From: Eumeta japonica
Lineage: Eukaryota > Arthropoda > Insecta > Lepidoptera > Psychidae
DNA: 64,000 nt
Assembly: GCA_005406025.1 (NCBI GenBank)
Contig: BGZK01002021.1
Span: 1 to 64,000 of the forward strand
Reading direction: 5' to 3'
The notes beneath the pieces were generated by a model that was not told the DNA's origin, did not search any database, and saw only the letters and a list, made by a program, of their open reading frames with translations. Both the position numbers and the translations under genes were made by a program. Of the stretch, positions 1 to 12,185 are shown one piece after another. Within the stretch, counting starts at the first letter, position 1; each line of letters begins with the position of its first letter.

Positions 1-343
1 TTTTTTTCTCTTGCGGCGAGGAGGAGGTAAAAAATGTCTATCCTGCACCCTCGCGCCCGTACGCGTGGGTAGTGTGGGACTGAAACCCACTAAAAATTCC
101 TCCTGAAAGTGAAGTAATTGGGTCGGCTATGCTATTTAGTCGGTCGAGACGAGTCGGATGACAAGTCAGACGACTTTGATAGCTTCACCGAGTGCGGCCG
201 GACGGCACATAGGATGTCGCAGGAAACCGTCACGGGTCGGTTCCCTTCCCTCCTGCCCGGCCGGAGGCGGTTAGCGGCGGCCGGGTGGAGTAAGGGAGCT
301 TAGGTCGATGACCTGACTAACGGATAGACCTACTCTAAGTCAG

Positions 344-3100
344 TCATGCGTGTCGTTGACGTCATTAAGGCTTTCAACTGCCGCTGTAAGAGCGTCAGGT
401 GGATCGGTAAGTACGTTCCGTGGCCTACGGATAAGGTGGGTGGGATGCGGCGATGTCAAAGAATCGCTTCGATGCGTCCTTCATATATTTGGAAATAGTG
501 GGAGTTCTAAGTCCCTATGGAGAATGAATTACGAACACACCAATGTGCATCCGTTGCGGCTCTACAGAATTTATTCTGTATTACCTGTAGTCTATGTAGT
601 GCTTTTGGAGCGGCGTGAGCGAAGACGGGAGACGCGTATGTCATCACCGTCCTAATGCACATTTTGTATATGGTACGTTTATTACGTCTAGATAGTTTAC
701 TTTTTCTACCGAGCATGGCCCCGAGCCTTGCTTTGTAGAAAAGTGCAGTATTTCTAACACGCTCGATATGATCTCGGAAGTGTAGATTTTTATCGAGCGT
801 GACTCCTAAGTATTTGTAGTTCCGTTGCCACGGAATGTTCGCATCCAACATTTTAAGATTGGGAGTGTTTTTGTCGACAATGAGTCGACTCTAATCTTAC
901 CTTGAATTGTATGGCTGCTGATTTGTCGGGGTTTACTTCTATCCTCCACTTCCGGAACCATTGACCTAGCTCGTCAATGGCCCTCTGGAGGAGGAGGGTG
1001 AATCGGTGCTCCTATTCCTACTTCCGTAAAGAGCGCGGTATCGTCCGCGAATAACGCGAGTTGGACGCCAGACGACGACGGTCGCGGTACATCGTTTGTG
1101 TACGCGGAGTACAGCAGAGGAGAGGGTGGAGCCTTGAGGAACTCCTGCTCTGATAAGACGTCTTGTCGAGTGAGTGCGCTCATGCCTAAATGTGAAATGT
1201 CTGTTTGCTAAATAATTTTGAATAGTGATTATGAGGCGATCTGGTACTTGGAGAATATAACTTATAAATCAGACCTGCGTGCCATACCCTATCGAAGGCC
1301 TTGGCTACATCAAAGAGACAGCTACGGTGCTACGTTCGGTTTCAAAGCCCTCCGAGACATACTCTACTAAGCGGAGGACTTGCTGTGGACAAGAATGGGC
1401 TGGGCGAAAGCCGAACTGTTCATCTATGATAAGGCCTTTCCCTAGGAGGTGATCGCTAAGGCGAGTTTTGAGAATTTTCTCGAAAAGTTTGCCCAGACCG
1501 CTCAGGAGGCTGATCGGTCTGTAGCTGGCAGGGAGGTCGCGTGGTTTCCCTGGCTTGTGGATGCCTATAACCTCCGCCTCCTTCCAGGCGGGAGGAAAAT
1601 AGCAATTTTTTATGCACGCGTTAAAAATCGCGACCAGTAAGCTTAACAACGGTATAGAAAAGCATTTGATTGCTTTATTACTAATACCATCGAGGCCCGG
1701 TGCCTTTCTGGTATTAAGTGATTTCACTAGCGTTTGGACTTCGCTGAGTGAGACGGGAGCCAGATCGTCTTTAGGTTCGAGGGAGGTTTTTTGGAGAACC
1801 TCTTCCTCGATGCGACTGATATGAGCGATGTCGTGCGGAGGCGTGAGAGCATTGAGTCTCTATAGAGTCTGCAAGGCACTCTGCTATCTCCGCGTCGTCT
1901 ATGGCCACTGAATTATCAGGTTTTTTGAGTGGGGGTATAGGGGTATATCCCTCGGTTTTGAGCGCTTTGGTAACTGCCCAAAACGCTTTGTGGGATGGTT
2001 TAATTTCCTCCATGAGGTCGCTCCAACTCTCATTTCGGAATTCCCGAACGCGAGCTTTCACTTCGCGTTGGAGAGCTCGCGCTCTGGATCTGTACTCGGG
2101 AGTGGGATATGCGCTCGCGCGGCGCAAAGCTGCGTTTTTTGCTCTTATCAATTCGAGAATATCGGGCGGAAACTTCCGGCGATCCGAGGATGCCGGAACC
2201 TCCCGCTCGCTCTCCTCGACCACTGTCCTGACGTGGTTGGTAAGAGCACCTATGGCAAAGTCAATCTCGTCTGTAGACGCGATGTCATTGGGAATGCTGT
2301 TGAGGTTTGGAGTGTCGATTTCCTCAAGCGCGGTCGACACTCTTTTCCAATTAGTAATTTTACGGATGGGAATAGGCCTCCCGCCGTCGGGAGGTCCCAT
2401 TTTTAATATAACCGGCCGGTGGTCAGACGTGAGACCGTGTATTGTCTCAATACTATTGAAATTAAGTGCAACTCCTTTAGTGAGTGCGATATCTATCGTC
2501 GAGGGTCTATGTGTGACGACATGGGGAAAACATGTCGACGTAGAGGGCGCGATGATTCCGAAGTCTAGTCTGTCCTCGAGTTCGTCGAGTTTAATTCCGT
2601 TATAATTGTTAGATGGGCAGCCCCATCTTATGTTTTAATTGAAATCACCGAAGAGGATGACGGCATCCCCTAAGGCAAAGAGGGCTCTTAGGTCGCGCCG
2701 GAGCAACCGTTTTGGAGACGGGAGATAGACCGAGACTATGACGAGTGTACTATGGCCCGTCATAGCGAGTCTACAACCCGTGGCTTCCATATTTGTAAGT
2801 GGAGGAATATTAATAGGGCCGCAATGTAGGGAGCGTCTGTAGTACAGAGCGGTACCCCCCTTACTACTGTATGTCCTGTCCGTTCGTAGTTGGACATAGC
2901 CTGCGATGCTGCAGGCTTTAGGCCTATTCGGTTTAAGATATGTTTCTTGTACGAGAGCGATATCGATGCTGTTCTCCGACATACATTTTTTTAACTCTAA
3001 AACGTTCGAAGTTAGACCGCAAGCGTTGAATGATAATAATCTAATATTTTTTGGTTTGAGGCGCCCAACTGGGGAGGCTACTACACCCGGGTGCAGACAT
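344..3100 (-). pseudogene. LINE ORF2: endonuclease-reverse transcriptase, frameshifted
   Basis: This ORF would nick target DNA and copy the element RNA (target-primed reverse transcription). In minus-strand order one sees an endonuclease start with ALVQET near 2940, a GDFN box near 2640 and a TSDHRPVI box near 2425. Then comes reverse transcriptase with KAPGLDGI near 1700, ASYRPISLLSGLGKLFEKIL near 1530, GVPQGSTLSPLLYSAYTND near 1120 and the catalytic ALFADDTALF at about 1026-1056. A C-terminal part (KYLGVTLD near 810, TYASPVF near 600) ends in LNDVNDTHD and a TGA at 344-346. The frame breaks several times (near 3085, 2635, 1770, 1300, 970 and 500), so no single product is encoded. ATG 3100-3098 directly follows the ORF1 stop. 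Family assignment is firm; whether every frameshift is biological is not. Confidence 0.85.
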
Positions 3101-4561
3101 TTATATGGACTCTAATTTAACCATCAGGTGATGGTATCTGACGAGAACCATGAGTTTCTCTTCGACGTTACTGCACGCTCGGAAATCTCGGGCGAATTCC
3201 GAAATCTCCGAGCTCTTAACGGCGCGAAGGATGGACATCACCGTTTGGATGTCGTCTCCAAACGATGAGGTGCCCGCGGTCGCGGAAGCGGGGGGCGACA
3301 CGGGTGGCTCGCGGCGGACAGCCTCTCCGGACGGTCCCGGAGCGGCCCTCGGTGGCAGCGTGGGCTTTGGTTTACCCACGGGTTGGAGGCGGGGCGAGGC
3401 GGCAGCCGGGGGTTGGTTTGTTTCCCGCAAGATCGGGGAAGTTATTTAGATCCCGAGGCGGAGCTACGGGCCTACTTTTAGGCCTATTGGGATTAGGCCT
3501 ATTATAGAAATAAATTTAGGGGCTTTCGGACATCCCTATAGTTGGCCGTATGCTGCTGGAGACAATTCACGCAGGAGGGTTTCTCTCCTGACTCACGAGT
3601 ACGCGGGCACTCTCTGGTCCAATGTGGGACCAAACATTTCACGCAGCGCGGGTCCGCATGACAGTTGGCGGCCGCGTGGCCGTACAACTGGCAGCGGTGG
3701 CACTGCCCTGGACCTCCTTTCTTGTGCGGGGCCTCTACTCGGATACCCGAGGCCACACACCATGTTCAGATTATTGAATATATTCTTGGCTTCCTCGGTC
3801 CTGGGAAGGACGGCGAGAACTAGCCATAATGGTGAGCCGTCTCTGCGGCAAAGTCTGTGCACCGAGTGCACAGGGAAGCCCTGGCCGCAGAGGTCGGCTT
3901 GGATTTCGTCTACCGGGAAGTCGGTAGGAATGCCGCGGATAACGGCCTTTAGTTTACGCTCCTCCTCGAGGGCGTACGTGTGAAATGGACTTTGAAGTCC
4001 ACGAGATATTTATTGAGACTGCGGAAAGTCTCAACGTCTGGGCAGTGAATTTTAATGCCGTCGTCGGCGGTGCGGACGGCTTTACTGTAGTTTATCCGCA
4101 GACGGGTGCAGTCTGCGGATATTTGGAGGAGGTGCGGTGGGCTTGGCACCCGTCCTAGGAGCGGTTTTGGCGGTCACCGCCTGCGTGGAAGCGGAGACTG
4201 GATTTCGGGTTGACTCAACCGGGCGGTACTCGTAGTCTAAGTCTGTTGGACCGCGGCGGGGAGGCTTTGCATCATTTGCACGGGATGTGGGCGCCGATGA
4301 TGGGTCTATGTCCATCTCCGGCTGGTCGCGAGCCACCTTCGCTTTTTTGAGCGCTTTTCTTAGCGCTCGTTTATTTTTACCCTCTACGAGGGTAAATGAG
4401 GTGTTACTGTTTTCGGACTCGCTGTCCGAACCGACGACTGTGCTGTCGGAGCACATCGCTCCTTCGTCGGACGATGAGCTCGCCTGGCGTTTATTTTTAT
4501 TTTTATTCGTCTTCATTGGTGATGTTGCGCGGCTCGAGGCGCGGCTCGAGACGGGGGTCAC
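3101..4561 (-). pseudogene. LINE ORF1: gag-like RNA-binding protein with three CCHC zinc knuckles, frameshifted
   Basis: The N-terminal part from ATG 4561 is low complexity and rich in Ser, Lys, Arg and acidic residues. A middle domain (about 4149-3760, in two frames) resembles the region that precedes zinc fingers in Jockey-type gag proteins. It is followed by three zinc knuckles at about 3710-3530: CHRCQLYGHAAANC, CVKCLVPHWTREC and a third starting CVNCLQQH. A Pro/Ala-rich linker leads to a C-terminal piece ending VKLESI and TAA at 3103-3101. Proteins of this family bind the element RNA in ribonucleoprotein particles. At least two frame changes (near 4100-3950 and 3870-3760) and one near 3500 break the frame. 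Confidence 0.8.
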
Positions 4562-5560
4562 TCTCGCGATTAGTTTTTTTACTACGTCCTGAGGCGCTTC
4601 GTATCCTATTTCGGACAGCGCTTTGGTTGGACCTGTTGTATGAATTCTAACGTGATGGGAGTTTTGGGGCCAGACCCTCCCCCCAGGGAGCAGGGGAATC
4701 TTGGTCCATGGTAGGCTAATTTTAAATTAAATTAAATTATTATTTATGTTTATGCGTTGTATAGCGTTAATACAGGTGTATTAATGCTAACGGTATATAT
4801 ACTTGGTGATACCGTGCGCGTTTGATCGTACAGTTGCCGGCTGTCGCGCAGGTGTCTAATTACCGTCTATTGTTCGTCGGGGCGAACAATAGAACGACGT
4901 CGGCCGGCCGAATTCTCGGAGCTCGACGGGCAGGTATGCGAACACACAATGGGATGCTCAGCTATGTTTGCGCGGTATGTCGTCTAGTAAGTCTTTTTAA
5001 TATTGAGGTTTTAAATTCGAAATAAGGGGCGCGCGGGTTTTGACCTAGCGGCCTAACAGCTCCGTATCCGAGCTAGGTCTGCTATAGACCTAGCAAACGG
5101 GATACGGAGGATGGAGTGAGGGATGATGGAGGGTGGGCGGGCGACACCTGGTATCGGCGAGAGCACCCTCAAGGCCGGTGGTCCCAGGTCCGTCCGGGTT
5201 TGCCGTTCCCTGAAGGAAAGGCCAGCGCCAGGGCTCGCTGCAAATCACCTCGTTGACACCGTTAGGTAGCCAGTGATTTGACCTGGGTTTTCGAAAATGT
5301 CGCTTTATTTGTGAAAGCTTAATTAAAAGCTTTCAAAATTCAGCGAGTTAAAACCTGAAATAATAAATTATTATTAGTTGTGGAGCGTGGCGGCCGGCGG
5401 CGCAGCGGACTCTCGATCGGCAGGGCCAGGAGGTCGCGCAGGGCGGCGATCTGCACAAAAGCGAATAGCTTAGTTAGAGCGCTGGGAGCGGGCGCGCGGT
5501 AGCGTCCGTTCAGGGCGGGCGATCGAACTGAACTGTCAGGAATAACGGTACGCTGTGGTG
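4562..5560 (-). other. GC-rich presumed 5' leader of the Jockey-like LINE
   Basis: No coding region is evident. The stretch is mostly GC-rich like the element, apart from an AT-rich patch at about 4720-4750, and contains several strong inverted repeats: a nested hairpin at 5060-5109, arms CAAATCAC/GTGATTTG at 5241-5248 and 5273-5280, and GAAAGCTT/AAGCTTTC at 5313-5320 and 5327-5334. LINE leaders usually carry an internal promoter, but none can be pinpointed here. It could instead include an older, separate insertion. Confidence 0.4.
5060..5109. repeat. Nested perfect hairpin
   Basis: The outer arms CTCCGTATCC (5060-5069) and GGATACGGAG (5100-5109) are exact reverse complements. The inner arms CTAGGTCT (5073-5080) and AGACCTAG (5086-5093) are also exact, leaving a five-base loop. 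Either strand could fold into an 18-pair stem with a small internal bulge. It lies in the presumed LINE leader. Confidence 0.75.
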
Positions 5561-6100
5561 TACTTTTCCCCGAAAGTAAAACATTTATAAAATAAAATCA
5601 GTCTGTCAATCATTTGGCATCAAAGTCGAGCCTCCATAAAGAAATAGGCACTTCGCTGATATAACGCTGCTTTTGCGGATATCCAGGGCTTTGCAAACCA
5701 AAATCAGATGAACACGTTGAAGACCGCATAATAATAACCACAGAATCGGTCCTAAACAGAGGGACATATCTGCACGCCTGGCACCCGCGCTAGCTCCCAT
5801 AAACGCAGTACTCACGCTTGTGCCAGTGCCTGTGCGCGCACCGGTTTCCCCCTTTATAGCGGCAGCTGACTCGCATGCGTGGACTGTTCAATGCAAGTGG
5901 ACAACCCCATCGCTATCATGCGCCGCGGAAACGTTTCCGATTTTCAAACCTAGCCTGTCTACGTTGAGGTCTTGGCACTTATTGCAGTTGCTCATCTTAA
6001 TGCGCTTGCAGCTCTTGCTGCTAAAATACGTTCAGCTGCTTCGCCAGCACAAAAACTGTTTGCTCTAGTCAAGCACGCCTTGCTTGTTAAAAACTTAACT
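5561..6100. other. Inter-element sequence, no gene recognised
   Basis: This sequence lies between the two LINE copies. Short open frames on both strands show no motif I recognise. Part of it may be the decayed upstream region or ORF1 remnant of the second LINE, but no zinc knuckle is visible. Confidence 0.3.
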
Positions 6101-6281
6101 AAAAGCCGCAATGTATTCTTAAACTATTAGGTTAAAGTTCACTCCCTTTTGTTAGGTTATTTCAATGCCGTTGAGATCGCGCGGCAATAAACTGAAGAAC
6201 AAACATTCGCGAACAAACATGCATTAAATATTTTTCTAGTCCAAGAAACCACTTATAAAACCAAGCATACATAATCCCAAC

Positions 6282-6716
6282 ATGGCCAACTCTATATTAT
6301 TGTGTAACGACCGCATCACCCAACGACTGGGTGGTACGCTCATATATTACGAAAAATCTCTACACTGCATTCCTATCGAAACTTCGGATTTCATTCACCT
6401 CCAGGCCTCGGTACACAGACCGATGATCATTACGGTGTGGCCATCAATTGATCACTATTATTTTTATGTACTTCCCCCCTTCAAAATCCTACTCATCGAT
6501 AGTCTGGAGAAGCTCCTGAACCTAGATTCAACGGTTATCATCGCAAGTGACTTAAACAGTAAGTGTGAATGCTGCGGCTCACGAGCGAGAAACACCAAAG
6601 ATTGTATACTAGAATCAGTTACGAATATGCTCTGTTTTGAAACAATATCCTCTTTTCGACCTGCTCACTGCCCCAACAACAGGAAATGTAGACCAGACTT
6701 TTTGGACATCGTGTGA
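6282..6716 (+). pseudogene. Decayed LINE endonuclease fragment
   Basis: This 144-residue open frame matches the endonuclease half of Jockey-type ORF2: GGTLIYYEKSLHCIPIE aligns with the GGTALYYRRSLHCGPIN segment of the first LINE, IIASDLNSKCECCG with the GDFN region, and RPDFLDIV with the DxxL box. The catalytic GD(F/L)N motif reads SDLN here. Upstream sequence from 6180 continues the homology in other frames. Confidence 0.7.
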
Positions 6717-7375
6717 CTCAAAAATGACTCGTTGTCGTTTCAATCCATAGAAATCATGATAAACAGCTGAACTCGACCACTGCCCGGTTATCCTTTAACT
6801 AGGCTCCTAGACAAATTTAAAATTCAAATTTCTGCAAGTCACCAAAAGCATGTCACGGACAGATGCTTCAGGCACCAGCTTAGCGAAGGTGGTAGTAGAA
6901 ACTATCTGATGGCGTGGAGCTTTGAAACAAAACAACGTTGCAATCCGCACTCATCGCATCTACCCCACAGAAGAAAATCTCATTCACCTGTGTCCTTTGC
7001 AATGCTCATGAGTGAATACAGAAACGATAACTTTCAGCATCTGATAGAAGATATCTCGTCGGCTCATAAAGCGTACTGACAACTGGCCAAAGTTCTGAAA
7101 TCAAACACGGTTGCGACGATGCCTCCTCTCTTTAAAAGCGATCTTCCTCCACCTTCAACGACCATGGAAACGTAGAATGCTTAGCTGAAGGCTTCCTAAA
7201 TTAATGTACTCATAATATTTAACCGACGGACCAGCGCCAGTGAGACGAATTAAACCGAGTAGTAGCCTATAGCTATTTGAACGCTTCCTAGCGTCAACCT
7301 CTCACTGGACAAACTAAATGCATTTATGAGAGATGTCCATTCAAAAAAGCCTCCAATAATTGGTTTCTCAAGCTG

Positions 7376-8640
7376 TTACCACCAAACCTGATTCTGCTCC
7401 TGGTAGCGATCTTCTATACCTTTATCAATAAAGCCATCTTTCCTGGCCTCTGGAAACAGGCCGACATCGTCGGATTCACAAAGCCTAGAAAACCGCAATC
7501 TAATCCGTCCAATTATAATCCGTCCAGTTCTTTTAAAGACACTAGGTGAACTATACGAACGACTACTGTACAAAGGTCTTAAAGACTTTATTCAGTTCGA
7601 GAGGATTCTCATAAATGAACAATTCAGCTTACGTTCGAGTCACTCTTACACCCATCTAGACACCGAATTATGGAATATATACACAAGGTCTTCTCTAGAT
7701 GCCCCCCCCCCCAAACCGACCCCAGCGCTTTTCCTCAATGTGGCAAAAGCTTTCAACAAATTCGGGTATAATGGACTCATTTATAAGCTGCACAAGCTTG
7801 GACTATCGGACTGACTTGTACTTATACTACGAGATTTTCTTAAGGATGGACACTTTCGTTTCCACGTTGAGGGAATGCGGTCTTCGTCTGGACCAATAGA
7901 AGTCAGAGCCCCTAAAGAAGGTGTTTTCCCCAGAGTTTTCCCCCTCTGTGTCTCCTTGTACACAAACGACGTACTGCGGCATTCTAATGTTGAACTCGCA
8001 CTGTTCGCAGATGGCACGGCACTATACACACTCGACGCACGGTCCAGAGCTCTAACACACCTTCAAATGGCGATCGACATCCTTGGTAACGGGTTCAGGA
8101 AGTGGCGGATCGAGGTCAATTCCGAAAAAAAGGTACAATATATTTCTCGAAGGATAAATCAGAGACCTCTCACCCACTGCGATTATTCGACGACTTATTC
8201 CTTGCGTCACACAAGTCAAGTACCTTGGGGTTATTCTAAATCCAAAATTAATTTCGATAAACACATAAAACGCGTCCGGGTCAAGACGGCCTTCTATATC
8301 GACCGGTTCTACACGATGACAAATACTTTTAGTAAACTGTCTCTTCGCAATATAGTCACGCTATTCAAAACGTGCATACGTCCAGACCTCTTATATGCTA
8401 GAGTAGTCGTCGCGCATACATTTTCCTACAAAATATAAAAACTAAAAGTTATTCAGAACAGATTCATGCGCAGAGTTACAGGTGCCCTGTGGTACTTTAG
8501 GAATCTCAATCTACAAAAGGACCTGGACATACAGATTATCACGGCTCTCCTCAAAGAGCAATCCAAACGGTACTTCGATTAAACCGTAAGCTATCTCATT
8601 AATACCTGCGGCTGCATCCTACAATATCAAGCCCTAGCGC
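7376..8640 (+). pseudogene. Decayed LINE reverse transcriptase fragments
   Basis: Pieces in several frames align in order with the reverse transcriptase of the first LINE: FPGLWKQADIVGFTKPRKP near 7440-7495, SLYTNDVLRHSNVELALFAD near 7952-8010, RKWRIEVNSEKK near 8098, HIKRVRVKTAFY near 8260 and a C-terminal EQSKRYFD near 8558. The longest open part is 7875-8438. The catalytic second Asp of FADD is replaced by Gly. No functional product is expected. Confidence 0.7.
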
Positions 8641-8790
8641 AGAAAACGCCGGCCTAAATTTATTTTTTCAGACTCTGCTAATTCCATCACATTCGCAATC
8701 GCGAACTCTTCTTCGCCTGAAACGAACACCGCGGGTTCCTTCCTAACCCAATAACGCCGGAGGCGTAGACACAGAAAAAATAAAGTTTCA

Positions 8791-9361
8791 GATTAATTCG
8801 CTATTTATTTAATATGATTCATTTATTTGACATAAAATTTAAAATATTTTTAAATAATTTATTATTATTGTTTTAAATACTATGACATCACCCTATTATA
8901 ACATATTATTATTAAAATTAATAAAATTGACTTTATATTTTTTATTTTCATTACTAATTAATTGATAGAATTTCTTAAATAATTCAAATCAGTGATATAA
9001 TATTAAATGGAAATACATTTTCTATTTAAAAATATTTTCTAATTACTATTAGATTTAAAATAATAAGAAAACTATATTGATTTATTTACAAATTTTATTA
9101 TTTTTTATTATATTGCTACATATTTCCTTTATTGGTATTTATTAATTTTAAATTCTAGTATTAACTTAAATGTTTCACATCTACTGGGTGTCCCGTTGGA
9201 ATAAAAGTTTTTTATTTTAATGCTCTTTCACCGAGTCTAATGCATTTTGTTAATAAAGCATCAAATAGCAAAAATTCAGTGCTTGTTGAACTTCGAGTGA
9301 TATGCTTACTTCTTTGTTAGTTTTATATTTACTTTTAATTTAATTCCTAAACCAATCTTAC
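8791..9361. other. AT-rich sequence without recognisable gene
   Basis: This is very AT-rich DNA with no open frame of note and no clear repeat ends. It separates the LINE cluster from the first copy of the triplicated segment. Confidence 0.5.
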
Positions 9362-10953
9362 AGTCTTGTTTTGAACATGAGTAATTTTTTTCGTACAGCC
9401 TAATTTAATTAAAGCTACAAACTATCTTCTGTTAGCGTCATCTATCGATTTCTTTTGGTCTACTATTTTGTTCTTTCAGAAAATAATAAAGTTTTAGAAA
9501 TGATTCATAGTAATGGTAAAACCTTTGTATATTCCTTTTTTATCAGTGCTTTTCTGAATAGTGTCAGTTTCCATTTTTTTTTTATAAATCAAGATAATTA
9601 TTTTAGACTTTAAATACAGCAACCCAAAATATATTTTTAAAGTCAGCAACATAGATGTAGATGCGCAACTCTGGAGCGCCCTCTACAATAAAACGATTAC
9701 AGCGCTATCTGTGATTTTAAATAATGAACTACTTCTTGTTATATACATAACGAAACGTATACATAAGTAAATATAATCGGTATAGCAAGGGGCGGGGAGA
9801 ATATGTATTTAAAAAATATGTTAAAAGATGGCGCTAGCGTAGCTTGTGTCTAAAGTATTTCTTTTAATGTTTTTAAATTTATTTTGACAATAACAGTTAA
9901 CAGTTAGAACAGAAGTTAACCATTATATGTAATAATTATTGTTCTGAGATAAAACAATATTTTAACTATGTATCGTAAAATAGCAACATTGTCAAAATGT
10001 TATTACTAGTTGAAAATTAATATGCCAGAGTGCAGTATTTGTAATGGTCAAAGTCTAGTTTATGAGCTAAAATCACGGAGGTCGCTTTTTCATTTTATTT
10101 AGAGTTGCTAGGCCCGGTCAGCAATGAGATCTTAAAATAATTCTAGGATCTTGTGTATCTTGTGTCTTGCAATTTTGTTTTGAACGATATCGTGTACTTA
10201 TAGAAATCTACTCGCATTTTCAGTTACTTTTATTTTTAGAGTTGCAGAAAGAAAAAGTACTTTCCATTGCATCGGATTGACGAAATTCTATGTGCCCGTT
10301 GTGTCTGTAGCAAGTTTGCCTAAGGTAGTAGGTAATTTATTTGTACTATTGTTATTATTATTTAAGTACGTGATCAAGTTGTTGTAATTGTCTTTAAATA
10401 TAAATGAATTTTTTCGCCAAAAGTTGGTTTGAAATATTAAAAACTAATTTTCGTTATTAAAAAGTTAATGCGTGTTTTGAATAACTCGCTGCTGAGGCGT
10501 TCCATCCCACAATTTTGTTATTTGAGATTGGAACGTTTGGTCCTTGAGCTCTCTATACTCATACAATACACTTGTTTTAGAGTGTGATGAAATACCGGGA
10601 CCGCCGGCTTAACGTGCTCTTCTAAATGCGGAGCGAGTTGCATAATTTGACTTAGTTAAAACTTCATGGGTTCATTCGCCTGTGGTCAGGATCTGACCTG
10701 GTATTCGGTTCGAAGATGACGCTCTTAAACATTTAAACATTGAGCGACCATCCTCATTATAATACCTATAATTAATTTGTGTAGCATTCATAGTATGTAC
10801 AGTACAACACACGAAACTACCGCTGTGTGGTTAGTCACTAAAGCGTCGCTATTGCGTAAAATAGAAAGGCGGGTGAGAAGTTAGGATCGGGAAGCGTTAA
10901 ACCTGTGCATTGCATCATTCGCGAGTAATTCAGAGCAGCAGAGCCATAGAGAC

Positions 10954-10985
10954 TATATAGGGAGGGTTCCGTGTGTTGTTAGGTA
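10954..10985 (+). promoter_or_regulatory. Possible core promoter of the X gene
   Basis: A TATATAG box at 10954-10960 sits in a comparatively GC-rich block that is conserved in all three X copies, about 160 bases before the candidate first coding exon. Transcription would then start near 10985. The evidence is position and sequence only. Confidence 0.25.
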
Positions 10986-11117
10986 ATAATATGTACATTT
11001 AATCTATTATTACTATCTATTGCACACTATTTGCAAATTAAACACTATAAGACAAGAGGAAATAAAGTGTTAAGTTGAAGTTATTTACATAGGATGCTTT
11101 AAAATTTAAACTTTATT

Positions 11118-11136
11118 ATGGAGTTAGATGAAAAAT
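11118..11136 (+). other. Candidate first coding exon of the X1 gene
   Basis: ATG at 11118 opens six codons plus one base and ends at a good donor, AAT|GTGAGT (11137). Joined to the acceptor TTTACAG|ATTGC at 15260/15261, the frame runs MELDEKYCNN straight into the ATG at 15272 without a stop. The intron would be 4.1 kb and hold the RTE, mariner and pogo-like fossils. The exon is tiny, so this is inference from splice consensus and phase; a noncoding first exon elsewhere remains possible. Confidence 0.35.
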
Positions 11137-12185
11137 GTGAGTACCTATATGTCTTAAAAGTTGAAAGATCTGGGTTTTTCATGATTTTTTTTATCAATAT
11201 GTAGTATATGCTAAGGGCAAATTACATCAAGATATAAACTCTAGTCGCTAAATTAAAGATAATATTTTACAAATAATTTATGACTAATCTGTCAAATATT
11301 TTGTTTGATGTTTATGAATTACATTTTTCTTTTGGTGCTAAGAGCAAAAGCAAAGCTGCCATCTATATCAGTGTCAAGTAAATAACATCCCAGTCAGTCC
11401 ACGATTTGATCTATTTCTCTTTTGTTTAATTATAAACAACAATGAATTTTTATTTTTAGCAATTGCTGTATGTAAACTAGGCTAGAATTACCAGCTTGAA
11501 ATTAGTAATAAATTTCTTTTAAAGTTATTGTAATTTTCATTTTTTATAAGGCTTATCGCAAACATGTTTTTTTACTGAGTTGCATATTTAATAGGAAAAG
11601 AGTTACTAAAAAATCCTTATTTAATTATGTGCATTTACATTTGCTAAATTTGTAATTAATTGGGCTTGAACTTAATATTGCTACAAAGGCAATTGGTGGA
11701 CATATATTTCCGTTTTTGTTCACTAAAATATAGTGTAAAAATAAAATGTTTTGTTGTTTATTGCATATATTCATTTTTTCTTGTAATATTGCATTCTTTT
11801 AATGATTGATTTGATATTTCACAATGGTCATTTATTTACATCCATATTTCATCAAAAAAAGTGCTTATACTAATGCTATTTTGTATAATTGACTATATTA
11901 TTGTTTGTTTTGTGTTTTGTTCCAAGTCGTAAATTGAATATAATTTCTGATGTTTTTTTTTTATTTGTCATATGTTTCATTACAACTTACCAGTACGGTA
12001 AGTAAGAGTATATTTTGACATATAATATAAATTGTAGAAGTTACACAGCGATAAATTGATAGTGTGAGAAAAAAGATAAGTGTCTTTCATCATCCTTAAA
12101 ATAACAGTTTTTCTACTTCTAATAAATTGAGGAAAACTATAACAAATGTAATAATTATGTTCACAAATTTTGCAAGTTGCCAAAG

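Larger units (their letters stand above)
1..5560 (-). mobile_element. Jockey-clade-like non-LTR retrotransposon, nearly full length, frameshifted
   Basis: Read on the minus strand this is a complete LINE layout: a GC-rich leader (about 5560-4562), a gag-like ORF1 (4561-3101), an ORF2 with apurinic-type endonuclease and reverse transcriptase (3100-344), a 3' UTR, and an A-tail seen as seven T at positions 1-7. Base composition is far more GC-rich than the AT-rich DNA to its right. Zinc knuckles in ORF1 together with the ORF2 domain order and the FADD reverse transcriptase box fit the Jockey clade. Both ORFs are interrupted by several frameshifts, so the copy is probably inactive unless some of these are sequencing indels. 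The 5' limit is placed where the GC-rich sequence stops and is uncertain by a few hundred bases. The 3' end reaches the window edge, so any target-site duplication is out of view. Confidence 0.85.
6100..8790 (+). mobile_element. Old, heavily decayed Jockey-like LINE (ORF2 remnant)
   Basis: A plus-strand relative of the first LINE is detected only as fragments. An endonuclease piece lies near 6200-6716 with LVQETTYK near 6238. A linker piece near 7120-7190 resembles the PPL...AECLAE region of the other copy. Reverse transcriptase pieces follow from about 7380, with FADGTALY near 8007 and a C-terminal stretch LDIQIITALLKEQSKRYFD-like near 8525-8580. It ends in an A-rich run near 8775. Stops and frameshifts occur throughout and the catalytic box reads FADG rather than FADD, so it is a fossil. 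It is less GC-rich than copy 1, consistent with greater age. The 5' end is not defined. Confidence 0.75.

Noticed and set aside
5041..5120. Structured GC-rich segment considered as a tRNA or rRNA piece
   Set aside because: It folds as a single nested hairpin, without cloverleaf arms or rRNA-like sequence.
9428..9842. Possible MITE with ends TTAGCGTCATCT and AGATGGCGCTAG
   Set aside because: Only 10 of 12 bases pair, with no extended terminal repeat or target duplication.
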